This document shows, piece by piece, positions 12,300-22,725 of a stretch of 64,000 bases of DNA. Origin of the DNA: Capronia americana (lineage: Eukaryota; Ascomycota; Eurotiomycetes; Chaetothyriales; Herpotrichiellaceae); assembly GCA_016110215.1 (NCBI GenBank), contig JADWQD010000017.1:682001-746000 (forward strand), in the 5' to 3' direction. The notes under the pieces were generated by a model. It made no database searches, was not told where the DNA came from, and saw nothing but the letters and a program-made list of their open reading frames with translations. A program made the translations under genes and the position numbers. Position 1 is the first letter of the stretch. Each line of letters opens with the position of its first letter.

Positions 12300-14400
12300 C
12301 TACGCGTCGAGTGGCTTCGAGTCATCATCGAACTGTTTCAGGAACTCCAGGGCTCGATCCCTGTCGGCGCGGATCGTCTTGACATGTTCCTCACTCCTAG
12401 GCTTGATAGTCACTTTGTAACGGTGCGCCATGACGAGGATGCCATTGCTGTACGCATCCGGATCGATGGGCACCACTTTCCCCGTGTGAGGGTCGATGGG
12501 CTCGCTGAACTCGAACGCCCAAAGTAGCTTCGCCGCGATCCGCCACATGTTCCTCTCGGCAAGGTGGATGCCGGGACAGATGCGCCTGCCCGCGCCATAG
12601 TTGTAATGATCTCTCCGCTCGTAGTCGGGGCTTCCCGCGTAGTCGTTGGCCAGACGATCATAGCCTAGATACCGGTCCGGGTTGTAGACGTCGTGGTCCT
12701 CGCCGAACAGCTCCTCAGAGTGGTGCAGGCTCCATGTGGGGATGAACATGAGAGTGTTCTTCGGGATCAACATGCCGTCGTACCAATCGTCTATTAGGAG
12801 TGACGGTAGTAGTCTTGATTAGTTCATGCGCATAATTAAAAAATTATTTGTTGGTGTCTAGGGGAGAGTGGCTAACACACCTTCCTTGGAGTAGTGAGGA
12901 ATAGCTGCCACGGCCCTAGATTAAAAGTAAGTTAGTTGGATGATGCAAGTATTGAGCCGCGTTGACCATTGACTCACGTCGGTCGCCAACGCATCCCTTC
13001 CTTGACTATGGCGTTGATGTAAGGTAGTCGGCTGAAGTCATCCCAGACCGGTGCGCGCGAAGTGCCACACACGGCGTCCAATTCCTTGCGCGCCTTCTCC
13101 TGCACGTGCGGGTACTTGGCAAAGGCGAGAACCAGAGTCAACAGTTGCGAGGCCGTCGTGTCGGCTCCGCCCGATACAAATTCACCCAGGGTGAGGTTGA
13201 ACTCCCTCTGGGAAACGGGCCAGGAACCCTTGCCCTCCCAGTCGTCGAGGATCATGTCTGAGACGCAATTGCGGCGAACTCCTGTGGCCCGTCGCACCTC
13301 GAGCCGGCGTCGCGCCTCGGTCCATAGATCGTCGACCGCCTTTCCAGCGATCAGGGCCTTCCTCTTCCAAGGTGCCCAAGCCGCGGGAATGAAGCGTAGG
13401 AAGGGGTATTCGTCCACTGGAGGCGTGGCACCAGGTTCCATGGCCTCTGAGAACTGGAGTGCGGTCACAAATTATCAGTATTTGAGCCGAGTTTGAGTGG
13501 GGGCTCGGAAGCGTAGGTAGGATATCCAATAAAGTACCTTTTCCATAGTCTCATAAAGTGACTATCTGGAGGTTAGCGATCTATAGTTGTATTAGCCAGC
13601 GCCACAACTCGACTTACATGAGACCAGAATGATTGAAAGGTCGCTGCCCGGTATCCGAACGTGAGCGAGGTGATGACCGAAACCGTATACCGGCGAATTT
13701 CATCGTAGAAATCCTCGGGTCGATCCACCAGGCTGTTCATCAGGATAGTAGCCCTTTACAGCTCGATCGATTAGCCAGTATTCCGCCTCCCCCCGGACGG
13801 CACAAACGATGCATGTGTGAAAACGCACTCTGCTTCTTGCACCTTGTAATGCTTCTCGTCCAGCTGCTTCGGGGACAGATAGTGGCTGATCAGCTTTCTC
13901 TTCTCCCGCCAGTGCTTATGATCATCGACCATGGAGATGTTCTCGCCCCGAGTCACGAGCTTGATGAGGTATGTCTCCTTGCGGCCAGAGTACTTGGCGC
14001 CCTTCTCAACCAGAAGCTTATGTATGGCCTTGCGAGAATGGAGGACCACAATGGTGGTCGGGCCCAGCTTGAGGCTGAACACCGGACCATATTCTTTAGC
14101 CCAGACTTTGAACCTGCACGCACACGGCGATAACGATATAATCAGCCCAGGGGTCAATGCGCATAGAAAGTTGCAAGCACCGTCTCATTTGGCTTCACAC
14201 AACTTCAGGATTGGTTGACCTTACTGCTTGAATAGCCCACTCGGGGGGATCTGGTGGAAGTTGCCTATCAGAGGCAATGTTGGCGGCCCTGGTGGAAGTC
14301 GAGGATCGCGCCGTCCAATCTGGCTGAGACGGTAGAGGATGACGACGGCGACAATGATAGCAGGCAGTACAACGCTTAGACGGGGCGATTCAAAAAACAT
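12300..14400 (-). CDS. cytochrome P450 monooxygenase (P450-A)
   Basis: ER-anchored haem-thiolate monooxygenase of 540 residues. Seven exons on the minus strand: 14400-14225, 14113-13829, 13753-13618, 13561-13538, 13453-12978, 12915-12881, 12790-12300. N-terminal hydrophobic anchor (LSVVLPAIIVAVVILY) then the proline-rich hinge RLPPGPPTLPLIGNF. I-helix oxygen-binding motif GGADTTASQL, K-helix ExxR inside KEGMRWRP, and haem-binding YGAGRRICPGIHLAERNMW with the cysteine ligand. The 24-nt exon 4 (SLYETMEK) and 35-nt exon 6 are confirmed by their counterparts in the paralogue at 49399-51381. The CPG-I-H-L-A-E pattern is common in fungal secondary-metabolism P450s of the O-methylsterigmatocystin oxidoreductase type; family number not assigned. 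Start 14400 is preferred over the upstream in-frame ATG at 14460 because it gives a standard anchor length. Confidence 0.95.
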
Positions 14401-16227
14401 GTTGTTGGTTGTGACCACTTTCACCACCACGAGTGTCCGATCTGAACTTGTTTGAAGCAAAGAGAGTCTGCTGTCGTGCCCCCGGTTACCCCTCCCTCAA
14501 TGCTATATTGTACCGTTCATGATACGACATCCAGTGCAACGCGGAGAACTGGAGAAGGCTCCATGGTGCTGGGAAGTCTGGATTGAAGTCCGCATCCCTG
14601 TTGGCTCGGGGGTGGGTGGGCTAGCGGACGTCCTCGGCCGAAGGACTAACCCCCTCTCAAAGGGGCGCTCTGCCGAAGTTATTGCGCAGGCGTCATTTTC
14701 CCGCTGGGGGATTAAATTGGCATCTCGTCTGATGTACAGTCTCATCCACTTGGACAGAAGACCATCAGAATTCACAGCTGTATTCCCTGTTTGGAGCTCC
14801 CGGACCTGCCAAACCCCAGTGTTCGAGACCCGCGGGTGCTGTGGTCGACACCAGTCCAGCCGATTGTCGACCGAGGGTATCACCGAGCCGAGCTGAGTGT
14901 CGAAGTGAGTGCCTGTGTCGTTCCCCCCAGTAATAGAATACCTGGATTTTTATACGGAACCTCCGGTTATTGTTGCTCTTAGAACCAGTAATAGGAAGGT
15001 CAGCCCTGCTTCAACTCAAAGTTGACTTCTAGCGTACAGCTTATCCAGGTATCCTAACTCTATGACGTGGAGCGCCGGTCGCATCACCGCTTGGTAATTA
15101 GAGGGCATGGCCTGAGAATTGTTGCGACGGAGGTCCGTGTAGCTTCGGAGTTGGCTGCTTCCTATAGTTCAGCTAGCCAAACAGAAATATTGTGATCATT
15201 TTGTGAGCTGTCGAACATCCGGACGGAGGGGCTTGGAAGCGCACCAGCTGAAGAAACAATTCAAGGGAGTCACGCGGGGCACATTGGTTCTCTGGTTCGT
15301 TGCAGCTTCCTTTTCCCAACACCCAATCTGCACATGTGCACATAATAAGGATAGCCAGCCACTTTCTCAAACATAAGTGAAATGGTGCCCAGAGGCAGCA
15401 GAGCGTTCGTCAGCCGGTACAGTGAGGATGCGCTTGAGGCTGTTTCTCCAGTCAAATAGGATGTGGTGTAACTGAAAGCACTGCGAAGTATTATCGATCG
15501 ACTCTGCCGCTTTCGCGCATAAGTGGTCGACCTTTTGCGGACAATGATGGCGTGAATCCAGAACGGGCCATGCGATGCAGCCTGAAATAAACAAGACTCG
15601 CTCGACTTGGACACATCTGTGACGATGCTTGTGCGTCACGCACTGAACGAGGGCGCGCAACGAAAGCTTTTATATGGCGTAGCTGAAAGCAGATGGAGAA
15701 TTCAGCCAACTCGGGCTCTCTCATGCAGGATTCATACACTACCGAGTTGCATACAGTAACTGAGCGAAAGTGGCGCAGCTGGAAGAACATCGACACTCGC
15801 TTGACTTGACCCTTACCATTGACTCTGCTCGAGCCCCGGCTCTTTTTTCATGGCTGACTGAGGATTGCGACATCTAGCCCTGCTTTCGTTTACGGAGAAG
15901 GCAGGTGAAGCACAAGCATATGACACTGCCACAACCTATGAAAGATGCAGTTTCTGTGATAACTCAGCTCGACGACGTTTGGTATTTGTGTGTGATTCTC
16001 GTTTCTCATATTCAGCTCAGGTGGTTGACGCCATCCACAATCACCAATATTTCACATGAGAAGTTCTGATCCAGGTAGGAGAGCCGACAAGGTATAAATA
16101 ATGTTGTCGAATCCATTCGAAAATTTACGATTCCAACCAGCAAAGCACTTCAGACTTCCATTTCACCTTCTTCCGAAAGCAAACACCAGTACTCTTTGAT
16201 TTCGCACAACATCTTTTTCAAGCAATC
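14401..16227. other. intergenic region, 1.8 kb
   Basis: Separates P450-A (leftward) from a small rightward gene. Several short ORFs on both strands (for example 14519-14896 plus, 15491-15796 minus) show no recognisable domain or splice logic. A short sequence resembling GGCGTAGCTGAAAGC recurs loosely near 15459, 15675 and 15770, too degenerate to call a repeat family. Confidence 0.5.
16093..16100 (+). promoter_or_regulatory. TATA box of the small gene at 16228
   Basis: TATAAATA lies 128 bp before the ATG and is followed by a CA-rich leader typical of well expressed fungal genes. Confidence 0.55.
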
Positions 16228-16608
16228 ATGGCTACCACCACGGACGACAAAACCTCGACCAAGCCACTGCCCGCCGACTACCTGGTCGCCATCTTCGATC
16301 GGGAAACCAGTTTCCTTTACCTTTACGCACAGGGCAAATACGCCACGCCCACTCTGACTTCATTCGTCGAACTACCATGGGTTGGCGGCTTCAAATTCGA
16401 GTTCCAAGGCCTGTACTTGGGCGGCTCGGAGAGTGGTGACGCGACAGAGCATCGATACGCACAGAAGATTAAGCTCAGACTCATACCAAAAGAAACACTC
16501 AATGAAGTCCTTGTCGTCGTCGCGGCTGGCCCTGGGGAGAAGGAAAAGGTCGTCCCCGTACCCGTGGAGCTTGTTCCTCTCTTTCAAGACGAAGAATCGA
16601 ATGCGTAA
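16228..16608 (+). CDS. small conserved-looking protein of unknown function
   Basis: Intronless ORF of 126 residues, not assigned to a named family. It has no signal peptide or membrane segment. A short polar N-terminus (TTTDDKTSTKPL) leads into a compact region rich in aromatic and hydrophobic residues, including YLVAIFDRETSFLYLY, a YATPTLTSFVELPWVGGFKF stretch and LYLGG. The rest alternates beta-prone stretches (KIKLRLIPKE, LNEVLVVVAA, VVPVPVELVPLF), so a small all-beta soluble fold is likely. A TATA box, CA-rich leader and good Kozak-like context (caatcATGGCT) argue for a real gene. It converges with the sugar porter at 16962-18900. Confidence 0.75.
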   Translation: MATTTDDKTSTKPLPADYLVAIFDRETSFLYLYAQGKYATPTLTSFVELPWVGGFKFEFQGLYLGGSESGDATEHRYAQKIKLRLIPKETLNEVLVVVAAGPGEKEKVVPVPVELVPLFQDEESNA

Positions 16609-16961
16609 GTCGCATCCGGCTCACCAAGAGAAACTTGCAAGCTTGAAGAAGGAGGGTTGAAGGAGGCGGTGGTAGCAACGACAGAGAAAGAGGAGATGGT
16701 CTAGCAAGAATAGTTTTCCTCAACAGATGGATCGATGGTCAAGTGTTCTAAGAGGTCGGGACAAATGCCATTGTTAATTGATTTCGATTGCCTTTGTTCT
16801 TGCGATTAGGCATTACAGACTTCTCCTTCCTCCGTCAGGATCATACCGGCTCCCAGCAAAGTGCCCGTCTGTTGAAAACTTGCTCACCCGCGTTATCTTC
16901 CCTTCAGAACACCTTTCTATCAGCACTTGCGTGGCTGCCTTTATTGTATGTATTTGCCTTG
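16609..16961. other. 3' intergenic region between convergent genes
   Basis: 353 bp between the stop codons of the small gene and the sugar porter. No feature recognised. Confidence 0.5.
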
Positions 16962-18900
16962 CTAAGCATCCACGACCTGTTCTTTCTGGACGACTGAGAC
17001 CGCCATCTTGTTCGACTCGCTGTCGTCCAGGGTGATATCCACCAACCGCACCTCCACCTTTTCTCCAAACGCGAGATTCACTTCTTCCAAGGTTAATGCC
17101 TTGGTCTGAACGTTTCTGTCAGTCTGCGAAATGGCACCGGCCCGCATTGTCAAAACCCACTCACCTCGGGCATGTAGAAATAGAGCAGTGGGAGTACCAC
17201 GGCGTTACAGGCCATGAAAATGAATGAGTACTTCCAGCTGATTGCTTCAAAGGCCATAGGCGTTGTCTGTGAGAACGTGACCGAGCACAGGTTGGCAGCC
17301 AGCACGCCAACACACAGCCCTTTGGCACGGATCTTGGTGGGCAAAATCTCGGCCACGTAGACGTAGGGCGTGCCGATGATGCACAGGCCGAAGACGAAGA
17401 TGAAAATCATAAGCACTGCCACAGCACCACGAGCCCATGCTATCAATCCACGTTAGATACAAGTTAAAAAATCCCTTTTACACATCTTCTTTACGGCAAT
17501 GCATGACTTACCTGTAGACCCAGTGGCTCCGTACCGCTGTGTACAAGCCGCAAAAATTGCCAGCAAGACCGTCAATAAGGACAAGCCGCCCAGGAGAAGC
17601 ATTCGGCGGCCGAGTCTGTCAACCAGGAGCAAATTTGCGACAGATCCGACGGTGAGACAGATCTGGAACACCCCGGTCATGAGCAGGATCATCTTCAATT
17701 CGTATCCGAGGCCAAGGTACAGGACAGACTGTGGCCGAATTTAGTGATCGCTTCACCCCATTCATTCATTCGATCAGGGGGGACGACATACTTGGTATTG
17801 TTGGATCGACTGAGCTCCACATGTTTGGACACAAGTTACAATGAGAACGGCGAGAAGAACTCGTCTCCTCTCCGACCTGTTGCTCAACAGATGATGCCAG
17901 GAGCTGTGTTCCTGCTCTTGTCGTTCCACCTCCAATTGCATGGAGATCTGGCGATACTCCTTTTCCCACATAAGGTGGTCCTCGTGGTCATCGTGGAGTC
18001 GCTTCAAGATCAGCCTGGCCTCGTCGTGGCGTCCTTTGGAGATCACTGCAGAATCGTGAGCACAACCCCTCTCCGATACCTGCTTTCAATTTGATAAGAG
18101 CCTTACGCCATCGAGGGGAGAACGGGACGAAGAACATTCCGACGAACGACCCAAGAGCCGGAGCTACCTGGAACGCAAGTGGGAAGCGCCTAGTGACACA
18201 TTTTGAACACCTCTTAGCGCCACGATCTTGAACGGATTCGGCCGACCTTTCTTACCATGCAAATTCCATGCTTGACGAGAAGCTGCAAGCATATCCCATC
18301 CAAGCACCCAGCGTGCCGGCAGCACACAAGGTGAAGAACTGAAATCCGACCATGGTGCCTCGCACATCTGCCGGGGCGATCTCTGCTTGATAGACGTTCA
18401 CCGAGAGCAAGGAGATCCCAGATGCCATTCCACCCAGGATGCGGCCGACGATGAAAGCCCCGACCTGAGTAGGGGTAGATTGCATGATGCCTGCAACGAT
18501 GCCGATAAAGGCGCCGAGTTGGATGCTCCGCTTGCGACCGAACCGATCATTGCAGTAGCTAGTAATGGGAAGTCCGATGATGATACCCGCAAAGTAGACC
18601 GAAACAAACACGCTGTCAATCCAGGGAGCGTCAGCACACAACATTTTCATTGTCTTATCACCCTTAGTTCGCGACGAGCACGTACCCAAGCAGAGTAGCG
18701 TCCGGTTTGAAAGTTGTCAGAAATCCTTGCTGAGCAAACCTGGTTTGATCTGTCAGCCACCTCAAGGCACAGCCGGTGCCAGGACCGGGGAAGGGATTGG
18801 GGAACTCATACGTTGAGGCAATGACAATGGCATCGTAACCGTACAAGGCACTGCCAAAGCCGGCAACGATGGCACAGAGCCAGTTGTAACGTCTTCCCAT
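16962..18900 (-). CDS. MFS sugar porter (hexose/quinate transporter-like)
   Basis: Plasma-membrane sugar or polyol transporter of 490 residues with the 12-TM sugar porter pattern. Eight exons: 18900-18812, 18739-18686, 18612-18256, 18189-18107, 18045-17792, 17728-17512, 17439-17165, 17105-16962. Signatures in order: ALYGYDAIVIAST (TM1), DRFGRKRSIQLGA (motif A), GRILGGMASGISLLSVNVYQ (sugar transport signature), SPRWL before the central loop, DRLGRRMLLLGG, YVYVAEILPTKIRAKG, and PETKALTLEEV after TM12. The canonical PESPRWL is PFSPRWL here. The large loop is short and the C-terminal tail only about 40 residues. It is divergent from an SDR across a 1.18 kb promoter region, so the two may be co-expressed. 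Substrate not determinable; quinate, polyol and hexose are all possible. Confidence 0.93.
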
Positions 18901-20082
18901 CGTGGAACGTGACAATATGACTGCGTGAATGGTAATACTTTTGGCTCCGCCGAAGAAAATTGCACCTTAGGTTGTGATCTTCAGAAAGACTCTTCTTCCC
19001 TGCAGCCTACCTAGCATGTTCGTCGATTATAACAATACATATCAAAGACATGTTTGTGGAGCCGGGGAAAAGGAGACAGACCCCATGGGGGTATACGCGA
19101 GGGTCGAAAGGCTCGGTCGCCGACTCAACCCATAAGCCGCTACATCATTTGCAATGCAGCCATACCGTACTCCGTACTACGGTGTACCTCTGGAAAGTTG
19201 TCTAATTACTAGGTAGACACGCCACGCGGTCCTCCGCCGCTCTAATTACACAGCCAATACGAGGTACACAGTACAACTATCCTCTATTTTCCCTGTGGAC
19301 GCTTTCATTCATCCGCTTGGCATATTAATCTAAACAGGTTAGAAACTTACATTACGAGTAGTTGGCGATATGTCTCATTCGACCAGTTCAGGAATAGACT
19401 GAGTACCGAGTACGGGGAGCCTCAGGCTAAAATATGGCTCCACCCCGGGGTTTAGTGTACTGGGTAATGTAGGGTCGACGGGAACAGCTAGCACAACTTG
19501 TGGGGCGGCCTCTTGAACCGAGGCATCAAATGCGGGCAGGCGGGCGGGCTATCTCTAAATCTCCACAATTAACCCGCACCAAGTTGCATACTAGTACGAG
19601 TACAGATGTGGAGAATCGACTCTAGCCCGGACGGGAAACCTTGAGGAACTCAGACCGCAATGCGGAAGATCAAGTTCTACATAATGATGTCCCCGGACCG
19701 AGGCGCGGCGAGCAGAATGAAAATGGTTGAACTAATCGTACGGATTTCTCGTACCGGGCGTGCTCCGGCCAGTGACTAACAGGGGAACGCTGCGAATCTC
19801 TGAGCCGGAAGCTGCATTTGTTCTTCTCTAAACCGATCCAGCGATTTCCGGCTACAACTCTGTACTGAGCAGCCGAGAAGATTCTGAAGACTTGACAGGC
19901 GCTTGAAGTGGGGTTAGAGTCACACTGAAAATCGGGCGCGCCTTCGTCACTCCTTACGCAAGGTCCAACAGCAACAGCAATAGCAACCGCAACAGCAATA
20001 CAGTCTACAGTCGGTAATTAAGTGGCGTTTCCTGGCTTGCGGCTCTCAGTGTCGGTCTCAGTCTCAGTCGAAGTTCTCGACC
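18901..20082. promoter_or_regulatory. divergent promoter region of sugar porter and SDR
   Basis: 1.18 kb with no ORF of note. It holds a CCG-N5-CGG inverted repeat (19172-19182), several GTAC-centred elements around 19400-19420, 19590-19605 and 19737-19760, and a (CAACAG)-like short repeat at about 19968-20000 close to the SDR start. These would suit binding by a Zn2Cys6 dimer, but no factor can be named. Confidence 0.4.
19172..19182. promoter_or_regulatory. inverted repeat CCG-N5-CGG, possible Zn2Cys6 site
   Basis: CCGTACTACGG is a palindrome around one central base and has the CGG half-site geometry bound by binuclear zinc cluster dimers. It lies about 270 bp upstream of the sugar porter start. 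Motif logic only. Confidence 0.3.
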
Positions 20083-21189
20083 ATGTCTGTCAAGGGTCGA
20101 GTATACGCCATCACAGGCGCTGCTTCCGGGATCGGTGCGGCAACGGCAAGAACACTCGCCAGAAAGGGAGCAGCAGCTTTGATTCTAGGCGATCTGGACT
20201 TGGACAACCTGCAAAAGGTGGCCAGCGAATGTGAGATGTCCCTTCTGCCCTTTCTTCCCGAATGAGCCCCAAAGCACATATTCACCATCTGTCGAGCCAG
20301 GCGAAACCTTGGGAGCAAAGGTTCTTGTACGGTCTCTGGACGTGACTGGAGCGGAAGCCGTGCACCGATGGATCCAAGATGGAGTCGCCCAGTTCGGGCA
20401 GCTTGACGGCGCGGTCAACTGTGCCGGGGCTTTCAAGGCCGGAGCAAAGGTTCTGGACGTGGTAAGTCATTTCCCAGTAGCCGGTCCCGGATAGATATGT
20501 ACCCCTTTGAAAAGCCTGTGTCCAACACGGCGGAAGTGTTCGCCCTCCCCGGGATTTCCAGTGGCTGGTAACTGATTCCGCATCCTTGATTCAGACCCCC
20601 GAGATATGGGATCTCCATCTTCGAGTCAACATGACCGGAGTCTGGAACTGTCTCAGGGCTCAAATCTCGGCCTTTGGCCCCTCCGGCGGCTCCATTGTCG
20701 TCATCTCCAGCGTTTCTGGTGTCGTGGGATTCCCAGGCGCGGCAGCCTACAGCGCAAGCAAATTCGGGGTGATCGGTCTATGTCGCTCCGTCAGCAAGGA
20801 ATACGGCACCGACAGAGTCCGCGTGAACTGCATCGCACCGTGAGTTTTTTCTCTCTCCCATTCTTTTTGCCCCTAAAAAGGTCATCAAGATCCGCCAGCC
20901 AGTCCCTACTAGTATTGACGAGGCATAGAGGCTCTATCGAAACTCCTATGTTTGTCGGCGGCTATGACGAGGGAATCACCACTCCAGAGATGGCCAATGC
21001 CAACGCTCTGAAACGTCTCGGGCAACCAGAAGAAATTGCCAATGTGGCTGCATTCTTGCTCTCGGACGAGGCGTCTTTCGTCACAGGTGGTAAGTCACTT
21101 CGTCTGTTTCCCCCATGGCTCGTCCCAGATGCTAAAAGGAAAATGGCATCACAGCTGTCTGGAATGTCGATGGCGGCATCACTGCGTAA
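20083..21189 (+). CDS. short-chain dehydrogenase/reductase (classical SDR)
   Basis: NAD(P)-dependent oxidoreductase of 249 residues. Five exons: 20083-20230, 20301-20461, 20595-20839, 20929-21089, 21155-21189; the last exon carries only the final 11 codons and the stop. Motifs: RVYAITGAASGIGAATARTL with TGxxxGxG at the N-terminus, VNCAG, the catalytic serine in VVISSVSGVVGFP, YSASK, and NCIAP followed across intron 4 by GSIETPM. The C-terminal DGG is in WNVDGGITA. The family covers 3-oxoacyl-ACP reductase-like and sugar/polyol dehydrogenase-like enzymes. Divergent pairing with a sugar porter favours a sugar or polyol substrate, which is inference. Splice sites are consensus, and without splicing the catalytic motifs lie in different frames. 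Confidence 0.93.
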
Positions 21190-22257
21190 CCGTGAGAGGA
21201 CTTTACACGCGCCTTCTGCTACGAAGCTCGCGTGCGCAAGTATGTACCAGCGATGGCGAAAAGTCTTTAGATGGGGTGGGTGATTTCGATTCGGTATATG
21301 CGAGCGCCCGGTATAGCCTCTTCAGAACAAAATTACCGCATCACTATCTTCAATTTGACGTCACTTGTCCACGCGCTTGAGGATGTGCCCCAGGATATCA
21401 AGTCATCACGGGAGGTTGTTGGCCTCTGTGGTTCGTTCCTGACTGTCCGAGAAGCTGGTCTAAGTAATCATCAACTAGCTTCATCACAAATGTGTCAAGT
21501 AGTTCCTGGTGACAAGATGTACCAGAGAGTAGATGCTCCCGCACTACATACTCGAGGTGAATCATGATGCTCGTCGAGTCCTCATGTGACACATAGTGAG
21601 CAGGGAATAGAGATCAGCGCTCTTCAGGCACATGCTCGCTCTTGACAACCTACACGTCATCAGTAGTGACTTCGCGAGTGGCAAGTGCGTCTTTTTGCCT
21701 CATTGGCGTGCGACGATGTAGGCCAGCTGTGCGAGCTGGAGTATGTAAAGCGTCTTGAAGAAAAGTTCTGAGGTCAAGGATTTGTGGTGTTTGTAGTTGA
21801 TAGCGTGATTCGAAAGTTGTGTTGTCCTTTGTAGGTGGTGTTATTGTTCTGTGTTGTACGCTGTCTCTTTTCCTTTCTATTCCTCTTCTTCACCGTGGAC
21901 TGTTCAAGACCGATACTGTAAACTGTGGTAGGGCAAGACAACGGAGTGAGTCAAGTTATCCAAGTCCGTCGCCTATCGTTGGTGTATATGAACAGGTGCA
22001 GGTCCCCTTCATGTTCTGTGGCTGCGATGCTTGGTGTGTCCTCTATTGTCGATGCTTTCGATGGTTTGGTGGTGCACCGTCATCTTCCCCCGTTCGTCTC
22101 TGTGGCGTTCCATTGTGTTGGAGCGCTAGATGAGGGTTTTCGTGACCGGTGCTCTTTCGGTGCAGCGTGGGCCTTAGTTACTCGTGTTCTGTTGCTCTAT
22201 GTCATGGGTCTCCGAGTATTGCCCAGGAGGCACCACAAAGTGAATGATGTGGCAGGT
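21190..22257. other. 3' intergenic region, 1.07 kb
   Basis: Between the rightward SDR and the leftward Cys-rich gene (convergent). T- and G-rich stretches at 21820-22130 give only spurious ORFs. Nothing recognised. Confidence 0.5.
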
Positions 22258-22725
22258 TCAAGTGACTAGCCAAAACCATGAAGCCTTCTCTCTGTGCAAG
22301 ACCGTCTTCTCCTTGATGATCACCCGTTCATAGGCCTGGGGCGGAGGCTTTTTTGGAATAGGTGGCGCAGGCTTTGGTAAGCTTGGCATTCGGATTTCCA
22401 CCAGGTAGTTGCTGGCGCAACCACAGCGACATCCCCTTTCACACTTGAGGTTTTGCGCCCGTTTGATCTTCCCTTCTTCTTGATGGCGCCGTTCTGCAGC
22501 TCTCCTGGCACGCTCTTCAGCGCAATGACACCACGGCTCGCATGGATGTGGCCGGGCTCTCGAGCCATGTTGCTCGCAACGGCATCGCGTCTTGGGTCTT
22601 TTGTCCACCTTTTTCACGGCTTTCCGGATTCCGCTTAATATCTGTTTGACTTGGAAGTAGAGTTAATTAGCCATTCCCTTTAAAGACCCGCGCGAGAAGC
22701 TCACTCTCTTTTCTATCTTGCTCAT
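22258..22725 (-). CDS. small cysteine-rich basic protein of unknown function
   Basis: Two-exon model giving 134 residues: 22725-22705 (seven codons, MSKIEKR) then a strong GTGAGC donor and 22641-22258. The second exon carries nine cysteines in three clusters: TRCRCEQH, HPCEPWCHC and LKCERGCRCGC, separated by a highly basic, arginine-rich helix-like linker (EERARRAAERRHQEE). A proline-rich tail (PSLPKPAPPIPKKPPP) follows. There is no signal peptide, so an intracellular metal- or nucleic-acid-binding role is more likely than a secreted effector, but the function is unknown. It resembles no family I can name. The start depends on the spliced model; the long open frame alone begins at a non-ATG codon. 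Confidence 0.5.

Noticed and set aside
14519..14896. 125-codon plus-strand ORF upstream of P450-A
   Set aside because: No recognisable domain, odd composition, and it lies in the P450-A promoter region with no splice partners.
15459..15785. Three loosely similar GTAGCTGAAAGC-like sequences
   Set aside because: Similarity is limited to about 12-15 bases each and too degenerate for a repeat family or SINE-like element.
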